From contig CAYQAJ010000266.1 in NCBI GenBank assembly GCA_964415245.1, positions 1 to 6,990 of the forward strand: a DNA stretch of 6,990 nt, read 5' to 3'. A model generated the notes under the pieces. That model did no database searches and was not told where the DNA came from. It saw only the letters and a program-made list of their open reading frames with translations. Position 1 is the first letter of the stretch. The number at the start of each line of letters is the position of its first letter. Origin of the DNA: CAYQAJ01 sp964415245. Lineage in GTDB: Bacteria > Planctomycetota > Planctomycetia > Pirellulales > Pirellulaceae. Shown one piece after another: positions 1-5,746 of this stretch. The position numbers and the translations under genes are program-made.

Positions 1-7
1 CGCTCAA

Positions 8-25
8 GAAGCGTCGCGACGCTTC
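8..25 (-). terminator. Perfect 18-bp palindrome after the operon, possible transcript end
   Basis: GAAGCGTCG-CGACGCTTC is a perfect palindrome starting 10 nt past the stop codon of the GNAT/cNBD gene. As RNA it would form a stable hairpin. On the minus strand only TTG follows, so there is no proper U-tract. It may be a weak or Rho-assisted terminator, or a 3' stability hairpin. Confidence 0.4.
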
Positions 26-35
26 CCGACACTTG

Positions 36-1595
36 TCACAGTTTCTCGGCCAATTCCCGGGCAAGATTGCGGTAAAGAACCACGCCGATGTCGGGCCGTC
101 GACGTATGAGGCTCTCCATGGCCTGGCCCTCGAGCACGGCTAATTCCGCGTCGCTGATGGTTCGGGCAGCGACGGCATGGTCGACATGCGTCATCAACGA
201 CCGCTCGCCCAGGCACTGGCCGGCGGTCAGGAGGGCGATACGCCGTCCGTCGTCGGGCGCGGCGATCTCCACCGCGCCGTCGATAACCAAATAAAGCTGT
301 CCCGCGGGCTGGCCCGGCGTGAAGATGACCTCGTCGCGGGAAAACGATTTCAGCGTGAACTCGCGCGCCAGATGGCGCGTTTGCTCGCTGTTGAGTCCCG
401 CGAACAAGGGGCTGTGGCCGGCGGCCGCTACGATCCGCGGGTCGGCGGAGGACTGCGCAAACTGACGAATGACGATCTCTGCCATCGGCGCGCTCGACTC
501 GGCCAGCACGACCCCGGAGAAGTCGGGCGTGCCCAGCACGCGCACCATTTTGACGACGTCGAGCCGTTCCACCTGATGAAACGTCAGCGCCGGCACGTAC
601 GCGCAGGGGAGAAAACCGAGCTCCAATAGCGTTCGCTGCATTCGCGGAGCATGGGCGTTGACGTCGATCTCGATGTAGTCGACTTCCTGGCTGTCTCGGC
701 AAACGAGCAGCAGTTTCTCCAGCAGAAACCGGATGGGTCGCTCGGAAGCCGATACCAGCTCAAACACACGCACGGTGCGTTCCACGGGGTCCCTGGCAAA
801 GCCGACCGCGCCGGCCAGATGCGGCCCGCCGCCGGCCATCAAGTACGTCGAATCACGGGCCCGCAGTTGGAACAGCCCGTAGTGCAACCGCAACGGCCCG
901 ACGATTTCGCGATCGTGTACGCGTCCCCGTTCCAGGCGCAAGAGCGTGGAGTAACCTTCGGTATTGAACTGTTTCAGCTCGAACGAATCGTCGAGAGCGT
1001 AGGGCGCGGAGGTGACGTCGACGATCGCGTCGGGCTCGATGCCGAGGTTGCGCATCGACAATTCCGCGACGGCTACCGCTTCGGAAATGATGCGCGGGTG
1101 ATTGCGGCGGAGCTTCAAGGCGTGGCCGAAGTAACGCACGTAGAGCGCCACGCTCTCGCGGCGGTCGGTAAGCAGCTTGGACGGCAGAAAACCGGCGCAG
1201 GCAAATCCGAATTTCGCGGAGATCTTCTGCGAATAGGGATGGGCGGTGCGGTTCTCGACGAGGCCCACGTGCAGGCGCTGCTGCACGCGTTCGATGCGTC
1301 CCTGCATCAGCAGTTGACCGACGCCTCGGCCGCGTGCCTCGGGATGCACGGTGAGCCGGCCGAATTCGCCCACCAGGTCGTTGTAGGCGCCCACGTGCAT
1401 CACCACCGACGCGGTGCCCAGCAGCCGGCCGTCCTCTTCGGCCACGAGCAGGATGGAATTGTCGGCGTAGGCCAGCTTCTTCAGCGCATCGAGATCGTAG
1501 TACTGCTGGTAGGGATACCGCTGCTCGTACGACGCCACGAATAGATCGCGAATGGCTTCCACGTCCGATTCGCGCGCTTCGCGGACGGTTAGCAT
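36..1595 (-). CDS. GNAT acetyltransferase with degenerate second GNAT domain and C-terminal cyclic-nucleotide-binding domain
   Basis: This 519-aa cytosolic protein has no signal peptide or membrane segment. Residues about 2-152 form a GNAT domain with the acetyl-CoA loop RGRGVG at 88-93 (the R-x-x-G-x-G motif) and a 'KFGF' segment near 128-131. Residues about 202-352 look like a second GNAT fold (LAGAVGF strand, YIEIDVN strand, LELGF at 323-327) without the glycine loop, so probably inactive. Residues about 391-512 form a cNMP-binding-type beta-roll with a phosphate cassette beginning GERSL at 463. Its usual arginine is replaced by His473. The likely role is transfer of an acyl group to an amino acid, small amine or protein lysine under allosteric control; the substrate is unknown. 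Mycobacterial PatA (Rv0998) joins the same domain types in the opposite order. ATG 1595 is preferred to GTG 1604 because AAAGGG (1604-1609) lies 8 nt before it. The gene follows the amidohydrolase by 16 nt. Confidence 0.9.
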   Translation of the reverse strand: MLTVREARESDVEAIRDLFVASYEQRYPYQQYYDLDALKKLAYADNSILLVAEEDGRLLGTASVVMHVGAYNDLVGEFGRLTVHPEARGRGVGQLLMQGRIERVQQRLHVGLVENRTAHPYSQKISAKFGFACAGFLPSKLLTDRRESVALYVRYFGHALKLRRNHPRIISEAVAVAELSMRNLGIEPDAIVDVTSAPYALDDSFELKQFNTEGYSTLLRLERGRVHDREIVGPLRLHYGLFQLRARDSTYLMAGGGPHLAGAVGFARDPVERTVRVFELVSASERPIRFLLEKLLLVCRDSQEVDYIEIDVNAHAPRMQRTLLELGFLPCAYVPALTFHQVERLDVVKMVRVLGTPDFSGVVLAESSAPMAEIVIRQFAQSSADPRIVAAAGHSPLFAGLNSEQTRHLAREFTLKSFSRDEVIFTPGQPAGQLYLVIDGAVEIAAPDDGRRIALLTAGQCLGERSLMTHVDHAVAARTISDAELAVLEGQAMESLIRRRPDIGVVLYRNLARELAEKL

Positions 1596-1603
1596 GGTCG
1601 TCA

Positions 1604-1609
1604 CCCTTT
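1604..1609 (-). promoter_or_regulatory. Ribosome binding site of the GNAT/cNBD gene
   Basis: Read on the minus strand this is AAAGGG, separated by 8 nt from the ATG at 1595. The in-frame GTG at 1604 overlaps this site and would have no room for a ribosome binding site of its own, which decides the start. The site lies between the amidohydrolase stop (1612-1614) and the start, so ribosomes could reinitiate. Confidence 0.55.
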
Positions 1610-1611
1610 GC

Positions 1612-2820
1612 TCAGGGTTGCGCCGCGCCGTGCGGACCCGGCGCCACCAACCGTCCCGTTTCGCGCTCGCTAATCATCTGCCCCGCTAGCAGCGCCAGGC
1701 GGTGATAGTAGGCCGCCCCCACCGCGAGCGCCCGTTCGTCGAAGTCGAATCGGCTGGAGTGCGCGGGGTAGGCCTCCGTGCCCGCGGCATGAGAGCCGAT
1801 GCGGACATAGCAACCTGGCCTCTGCTGGAGATAGTAGCTAAAGTCTTCGCCCCCCATGTTGGCGATCGAGAGCTGCCCAACGTTGGCGGCGCCGACGACT
1901 TCCCGTGCCGCCTCGCGAGCCAACGCCGCCCACGCCGCCGCGTTGACCAGCACCGGCGTCCCCTCGTCGACTTCCACGCGGATCGCCGCGCCATGCAGTT
2001 GTGCCAGCGAGTCCGCGATGCGATGAATCGAACGCTGCAAGTGAGCCCGCACGTCGGCATCCTGTGCCCGGATCGAACCTTCCAGCGTCGCGGTGCTGGC
2101 GATGACATTCGAAGCCGTGCCGGCCTCGAAGCGACCCACCGAGATTACCGAAGGATGGGCCGGGTTCACTTCGCGGGAAACGATCGTCTGCAGCGCCATC
2201 ACGAACAGCGAACCCACCACCACGGCGTCGACCGTCTCGTGCGGCCGGGCGGCGTGTCCCCCGCGGCCGGTGATCTCCACACGAAAGCTGTCGCTGGACG
2301 CATTGACCGCGCCGTCGGTGACCGCGATCGTTCCCGTGGGAAAATGCCGATCCAGGTGACCGCCGAAGATCATCGCCACGTCGTCGAGCACGCCTTCGCG
2401 GATCATCGCCTTGGCACCGTGGCCCATTTCTTCGGCAGGTTGAAAGATGAGGCGGACCGGCGCCGGCAGCGACTCTTCCCGCGCCAGCAGCATCGCGGCG
2501 CCCACCAGCATGCTCGTGTGTCCGTCGTGGCCGCAGGCGTGCATCACGCCCATGTTGCGCGAGGCGAACGGCAGGCCCGTTTCTTCCTGAATCGGCAAGG
2601 CGTCCAAGTCGGCTCGCAGCGCCACGCGCTGCACGCCGGGCCGACCGGCAAGGTCCGCCACCACGCCCGTGCCGGCTATCCCCTGGCGATAGGGAATCTG
2701 TAATTTGTCCAGCACCTCGCATACCTTGGACGCCGTACGGTTCTCCTGCCAACTCAGCTCAGGGTGTTGGTGGAGATCGCGGCGGAGAGCGATCATTTTG
2801 TCGATGATCGTTTCGTCCAT
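1612..2820 (-). CDS. M20D-family metallo-amidohydrolase (N-acyl-amino-acid / hippurate hydrolase type)
   Basis: This 402-aa protein matches the usual length of the M20D amidohydrolases (hippurate hydrolase, N-acyl-L-amino acid amidohydrolase, IAA-amino-acid hydrolase). These hydrolyse an amide bond between an acyl group and an amino acid with a dinuclear metal centre. The N-terminal helix carries RRDLHQHPE (13-21). Predicted metal ligands are Cys96 and His98 in HACGHDGH, Glu131 in QPAEE with Glu130 as likely base, His155 in GGH, and His354 in AHSSRFDFDE. The lid/dimer domain, about 176-285, contains GRGGHAARPH with the conserved His189. GGEDFSYY (323-330) is the family C-terminal motif. There is no signal peptide, so the enzyme is cytosolic. 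ATG 2820 is chosen over an in-frame TTG at 2904 because the extra 28 residues are not conserved-looking and the sigma-54 promoter lies between the two. It is the first gene of an operon with the GNAT/cNBD gene. The exact acyl substrate cannot be read from sequence. Confidence 0.93.
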   Translation of the reverse strand: MDETIIDKMIALRRDLHQHPELSWQENRTASKVCEVLDKLQIPYRQGIAGTGVVADLAGRPGVQRVALRADLDALPIQEETGLPFASRNMGVMHACGHDGHTSMLVGAAMLLAREESLPAPVRLIFQPAEEMGHGAKAMIREGVLDDVAMIFGGHLDRHFPTGTIAVTDGAVNASSDSFRVEITGRGGHAARPHETVDAVVVGSLFVMALQTIVSREVNPAHPSVISVGRFEAGTASNVIASTATLEGSIRAQDADVRAHLQRSIHRIADSLAQLHGAAIRVEVDEGTPVLVNAAAWAALAREAAREVVGAANVGQLSIANMGGEDFSYYLQQRPGCYVRIGSHAAGTEAYPAHSSRFDFDERALAVGAAYYHRLALLAGQMISERETGRLVAPGPHGAAQP

Positions 2821-2871
2821 TGCGGTATCGCTTTGTTCTTGCGGCGAATCGGCGCCGAACAACAAGCGGGG

Positions 2872-2887
2872 TGCAATCCTTGTGCCA
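2872..2887 (-). promoter_or_regulatory. Sigma-54 (RpoN) -24/-12 promoter of the amidohydrolase-acetyltransferase operon
   Basis: Read on the minus strand this is TGGCACAAGGATTGCA, preceded by C. It matches the sigma-54 consensus TGGCACG-N4-TTGCW at every defined position except the G after TGGCAC, which is A. The invariant GG (2885-2886) and GC (2873-2874) have the required 10-nt separation. The predicted transcription start is near 2861, giving a leader of about 40 nt before ATG 2820. Location, strand and distance all fit a promoter for the downstream operon. Transcription would then require an AAA+ enhancer-binding activator. Confidence 0.75.
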
Positions 2888-2908
2888 GCCAGTGCCGAAG
2901 CCAAGAAT

Positions 2909-2931
2909 GCCGATTCTATTCGACGATCGGC
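2909..2931. promoter_or_regulatory. Inverted repeat just upstream of the sigma-54 promoter
   Basis: GCCGAT and ATCGGC form perfect 6-bp arms around an 11-nt spacer. The element begins 22 bp upstream of the -24 box. It could be an operator or activator site. It is closer than typical enhancer sites of sigma-54 systems, and short GC-rich inverted repeats arise by chance. Confidence 0.25.
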
Positions 2932-2996
2932 CTACTGCGCACTTACGACACCCCCGCCGCAACCCCGGCTCGGCTGGACTCACCGAATGCCGCATC

Positions 2997-3029
2997 CGCA
3001 CAGTACGTGCGAATTGGCGCGCTCGCGCC
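2997..3029. promoter_or_regulatory. Pair of palindromes, candidate upstream activating sites
   Basis: Two perfect inverted repeats lie side by side. The first is CGCAC-AGTAC-GTGCG (2997-3011) and the second is GGCGCG-CT-CGCGCC (3016-3029). They sit about 110-145 bp upstream of the -24 box of the sigma-54 promoter, the range where dimeric enhancer-binding proteins usually bind. Position and symmetry are seen directly; the function is inferred. Confidence 0.3.
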
Positions 3030-3063
3030 GTGGCGCGGTGGCGACAGAACTACCGACGGCGCG

Positions 3064-3083
3064 AAAAAGACAGCCCGGCTGCC
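3064..3083 (-). terminator. Candidate intrinsic terminator (minus strand)
   Basis: On the minus strand GGCAGC-CGG-GCTGTC can fold into a 6-bp stem (one G.U pair) with a three-base loop, followed directly by TTTTT. It would end minus-strand transcription before it reaches the sigma-54 promoter. It is 318 nt past the TPR stop, which is long for a plain 3' end. The transcript it terminates is therefore uncertain. Confidence 0.4.
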
Positions 3084-3292
3084 GAAACCAAGTGGGACTG
3101 CAGCCGATTGCGGCCGAGCGCTATGCGGTGCGGTTGTGTCGGCTGCGACTGGGCGAGCTCGACTTGACTACTGCCAGGTTCCACGCAGTCCGGGCCGAGC
3201 CGGATCAGGCATCGCGTCGAAGAGCTCAGGGAGTCAAATGCAATCGCGAAGAATTTTGCCCCAGGGGGCAACGGGGGAAGAACCTAACCCAT

Positions 3293-3341
3293 CCGAAAGC
3301 GCCAGCCATGTCCTGAACCGAAAGCGCCACCTATGTGCTGA
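3293..3341. repeat. Two-copy 25-bp-period direct repeat
   Basis: Copy 1 (3293-3316) and copy 2 (3318-3341) are 24 nt long and agree at 21 positions. Both begin CCGAAAGCGCCA and share ATGT and a final CTGA, with one base between copies. They are non-coding. Multiple short terminal repeats of this kind occur at the ends of some insertion sequences such as the IS21 family, so this may be a leftover IS end. No transposase is present. Confidence 0.6.
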
Positions 3342-3360
3342 TCGCACGTCGCACAAAGCA

Positions 3361-3396
3361 ACGGACAACTGACAACGAACCACTGACGACGGACAA
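3361..3396. repeat. Degenerate short repeat beside the TPR gene stop
   Basis: ACGGACAA occurs at 3361-3368 and 3389-3396. ACTGACAAC (3368-3376) recurs as ACTGACGAC (3382-3390). On the minus strand the stretch reads as repeated TTGTC/GTCAGT units immediately after the TPR stop. It looks like simple intergenic repeat DNA. No function can be assigned. Confidence 0.4.
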
Positions 3397-3402
3397 TCCG
3401 TC
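3388..3402 (-). other. Hairpin overlapping the TPR stop codon
   Basis: GACGGA-CAA-TCCGTC gives a perfect 6-bp stem with a 3-nt loop and includes two bases of the TPR gene's TGA. No T-tract follows on the minus strand, so it is at best a weak or factor-assisted transcript end, or an mRNA-stabilising structure. Confidence 0.3.
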
Positions 3403-5440
3403 ACCGCCGCTGCACGCCCCGGCTGGCTTGTTCAAGTCGGGCCGCCTTGCCTGCCAGTTCCTTGGCCACCTGTTCGTTGCCCAGGTACTTGTTCATTGAG
3501 GCCAGGTTGCCATAGGGGATGGCCAGCGCCGGCTCGGCGAGAATGTCGGCTGACACGGCTTGCTCCAACAGATACGTGCCCTGCTGGGTGAGCTCGAGAC
3601 CGCGTTCTCTCTCGCCCGTCTGCCAGTACGACACGCCCATGCTCACCAGCATATCGCCGTGCCGCGCCGTCGCCAGCGTGGGAGTTCGCGTGCTGAAGCG
3701 AATCAGTCCGGGGGTCGCCTTCTCGTACCAGGCGACTGCTTCGAGGTGATCGCCGTGGCGCACGGCATGGATGGAGCCGATGAGAAACCGGCCCCGCGCC
3801 AGCAGGTATTCGTGGTCGGGCGTGGTGTCGCGGCGAGCGCCGCCTTTCTCCAGGAGTGTGATCGCGTTTTCGACTAGCTTCTGGGCCGCGTCGTGTTTGC
3901 CGCGGGTCTGTTCGATCGTGGCGGCGTCCAACAGGATCTGGCCCATTTCCCAGCTCAGCCGCTCCTGGTAGAGCGCGTCGTCCGAGGCGGCCAACAGCTT
4001 CTTGCCTTCTTCGGTGGCGGCTTGCGCCGCGCGCGACACGTCGACGCCGCCGTCGCTGCCCGAGAGAATCCACATTCCTTTGCGTGCCAGCAGCAGGCGG
4101 AGATCGTCGTGACCGCCGTCGCGGGCGATAAACTCCTCGACGAGCGATTCGGCCCGATCGAGCCACATGGGCACGACTTCGTCTTTCTTGGCCCACCGAC
4201 CCCAGGCCACGTCGCCGGCCACGCCCAGGTGAGCGTCGATGAGCACCTGCTTGGCCGCGCGCCGCACGGCGAAGCGCTCGTCGGCAGCCAACGGAGCGGC
4301 CCGCTTGATCGCCGCCTGGTGGTGCACCATCGCTCCGGCGTAATCGCGGTCCGGTCCAGCCGCCATCAAATCGCCGATCAGGCACTCGCCGGCGGCTTCG
4401 ACTTCGGGGGGCACGTTTTCCAGCGACAGCGCTTTCCGCGTCGCCCGCAGTGCCGCTTCGTAGCTGCCCTGCTCGCCGAGAATGCGCGCGCGAAGCAGAG
4501 CGTATTGCGCGGCGGTGGGTTCCAGCTCAACCGCCTTGCGGGCAATCGGCAGCGCTTCGTTGTAGCGTCCGATGGACGTGAGGATGGTGGCCCGAATCCA
4601 GTAAATGCGAGCATCGGAGGGGTCGAGTTGGGCGGCGAAATCGAGGTCGACGAGGTTTTGTTCGTAGCGCCTTTTGCGGTCGAACAGGGCGCGGAGCAGA
4701 AACGGCTCGGCGCGAATCGGCTCCAGGACGATGTGGTCGACCTCGTTCGAAGGAGACCCTTCGACGAGGGCGAACAGCACGCCCCGCTCGGGATAAACCA
4801 CTCCCAACAGACGACCGGTATCGTCGGGCACGGGCGCCGGTTCGACCGTGTCCAGCGCGAGCTCTTGCGACAAGGAAGCGAGCGGCGTGGGAGCAGCGAG
4901 TCGGATGATGAGCGAGGAGACCACTTTGCCGGTCACCACCACGTCGATGCCCGCGAACGGCTCGACCTGGTAGCTCAGCGTCAGGTCGCCGTCGCGCCTG
5001 CTTTCGCCCTTGGGCTTGCCGAGCGAATCGCGCACTTGCTCGAGCGTGGTGCTGCCGGGCGTGACGCCTTTGAACGTGGCCGCTTTGGCCAGCAGGAGGG
5101 GTGTGCGAACGGCGGGGCCATCGTCGGCCGAGGGCAACGTGGCAGGCGCTCCGCGCCGCCCGCTACGAGGCGCATCGGTCACCGGCGCGGGTGTGTCGGA
5201 GGACGGCGTCTCTTCCCGAAGCGCACCCGGCGCGGGCGCAGCGGGCGCGGGTCTTGTTGGTGGAGCTTGCCAGCCGCGAAGCGCGCTGGGCGCGGCGGCC
5301 ACGACCAGCGAAAAGGACAGCGCTGCCGTCCATGCCGCCGACCACCGCCCCCGTCGCCTCTCGCTCCGCGAGAGGACGTCTTCCCTCGCTGCCGAGCGAA
5401 CGAACCAAGACCAAAGTGATCGCTTGAGCGCAATACGCAT
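3401..5440 (-). CDS. Exported or membrane-anchored TPR protein with BamE/SmpA-like N-terminal module
   Basis: This 679-aa protein starts with a long basic n-region and a hydrophobic segment at about 33-51 (AAWTAALSFSLVVAAA), consistent with a signal peptide or N-terminal anchor. A Pro/Ala-rich linker follows at about 57-115. Residues about 121-185 (FKGVTPGSTTLEQVRDSLGKP, then two beta-like strands) resemble the BamE/SmpA/OmlA fold. TPR-like helix pairs run from about 275 to 342 (IGRYNEALPIARKAVELEP is clearest) and, more degenerate, from 360 to the C-terminus (for example 515-532, 565-575, 600-625, 645-670). TPR arrays bind proteins, and a cell-envelope scaffold is plausible. No catalytic motif was seen, and the specific role is unknown. 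ATG 5440 is set by AGGAGG 8 nt upstream; an in-frame TTG at 5461 would translate through that site. The gene has wide spacers on both sides and is probably transcribed alone. Confidence 0.88.
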   Translation of the reverse strand: MRIALKRSLWSWFVRSAAREDVLSRSERRRGRWSAAWTAALSFSLVVAAAPSALRGWQAPPTRPAPAAPAPGALREETPSSDTPAPVTDAPRSGRRGAPATLPSADDGPAVRTPLLLAKAATFKGVTPGSTTLEQVRDSLGKPKGESRRDGDLTLSYQVEPFAGIDVVVTGKVVSSLIIRLAAPTPLASLSQELALDTVEPAPVPDDTGRLLGVVYPERGVLFALVEGSPSNEVDHIVLEPIRAEPFLLRALFDRKRRYEQNLVDLDFAAQLDPSDARIYWIRATILTSIGRYNEALPIARKAVELEPTAAQYALLRARILGEQGSYEAALRATRKALSLENVPPEVEAAGECLIGDLMAAGPDRDYAGAMVHHQAAIKRAAPLAADERFAVRRAAKQVLIDAHLGVAGDVAWGRWAKKDEVVPMWLDRAESLVEEFIARDGGHDDLRLLLARKGMWILSGSDGGVDVSRAAQAATEEGKKLLAASDDALYQERLSWEMGQILLDAATIEQTRGKHDAAQKLVENAITLLEKGGARRDTTPDHEYLLARGRFLIGSIHAVRHGDHLEAVAWYEKATPGLIRFSTRTPTLATARHGDMLVSMGVSYWQTGERERGLELTQQGTYLLEQAVSADILAEPALAIPYGNLASMNKYLGNEQVAKELAGKAARLEQASRGVQRR

Positions 5441-5448
5441 AACGTGTT

Positions 5449-5454
5449 CCTCCT
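5449..5454 (-). promoter_or_regulatory. Strong ribosome binding site of the TPR gene
   Basis: On the minus strand this reads AGGAGG within CGAGGAGGAA, 8 nt before ATG 5440. It is the only consensus Shine-Dalgarno site in front of a gene in this window and fixes the start. Confidence 0.85.
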
Positions 5455-5528
5455 CGAACACGAGCCGGGCGTCAATTCGCGCGAAGCTCGCGTGTTGCCG
5501 TCCGGCGCTGGCGCGCAGATTACCTATC

Positions 5529-5580
5529 GGGCGAAGAGCCCAGCCTGCGCAAGCAGTATCGGTTGCCGGCTATGTGCCGG
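5529..5580. other. Cluster of three small hairpins in the spacer upstream of the TPR gene
   Basis: Three perfect short stems follow one another: GGGC-GAAGA-GCCC (5529-5541), CTGC-GCAA-GCAG (5545-5556) and CCGGC-TATGT-GCCGG (5566-5580). On the plus strand the middle one carries a GNRA-type tetraloop. The cluster lies about 90-140 bp upstream of the TPR start and could be a structured leader, a protein-binding region or a dispersed repeat. Stems of 4-5 bp in GC-rich DNA are weak evidence. The rest of the 306-bp spacer shows no gene and no clear promoter. Confidence 0.3.
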
Positions 5581-5746
5581 TTCAGCAAGAACGCCGGGAT
5601 GTAAGAATCGAACGGATTGCCGCCGCGCGAGCGCGTAAGACAGGCAAGCGGCGCAGTGTAGCGACCCGCCGGCGAGCGCACATGGTTAGCCGCGACGCAA
5701 AGCGGAGCGCGAAGCCACGCCGTCGCTAGCACGACCGCCGCTATCG

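Larger units (their letters stand above)
2821..3400. other. 580-bp spacer without a supported protein gene
   Basis: The stretch lies between the TPR gene and the amidohydrolase. Open frames here either start with rare codons, lack a ribosome binding site, overlap the terminator-like hairpin or run into neighbouring genes, and none encodes a recognisable domain. From the amidohydrolase side outward it contains the 5' leader, the sigma-54 promoter, inverted repeats (2909-2931, 2997-3029), a terminator-like hairpin (3064-3083), a 16-bp palindrome TTGCCCC-AG-GGGGCAA (3256-3271), a two-copy 25-bp repeat (3293-3341) and a degenerate short repeat next to the TPR stop. Nothing is recognised between about 3085 and 3255. 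Confidence 0.6.

Noticed and set aside
651..1544. Plus-strand 297-codon open frame
   Set aside because: It is antisense to the GNAT/cNBD gene, contains no recognisable domain, and is explained by high GC content leaving the opposite strand open.
2821..2904. N-terminal extension of the amidohydrolase from TTG 2904
   Set aside because: It would place the start codon upstream of the sigma-54 promoter, and the family N-terminus aligns from the ATG at 2820.
3050..3271. Minus-strand 73-codon open frame in the large spacer
   Set aside because: It starts with TTG without a ribosome binding site, shows no domain, and its 3' part runs through the terminator-like hairpin.
3256..3271. Palindrome TTGCCCC-AG-GGGGCAA as a terminator
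   Set aside because: The two-base loop is too tight and no T-tract follows on either strand, so it is noted only as a palindrome.
3893..5419. Plus-strand 508-codon open frame
   Set aside because: It is antisense to the TPR gene. Its Arg/Gly/His-rich composition is typical of GC-rich shadow frames, and the minus-strand gene has TPR motifs and a consensus ribosome binding site.
5564..5579. Second sigma-54-like site upstream of the TPR gene (minus strand CGGCAC-N5-CGGCA)
   Set aside because: GG and GC have the right spacing, but the conserved TT before GC is CG and the first T is C. It also coincides with a small hairpin, which explains the pattern equally well.
5520..5732. Minus-strand 70-codon open frame between the GTPase and TPR genes
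   Set aside because: It starts with GTG without a ribosome binding site, and the protein shows no recognisable feature.
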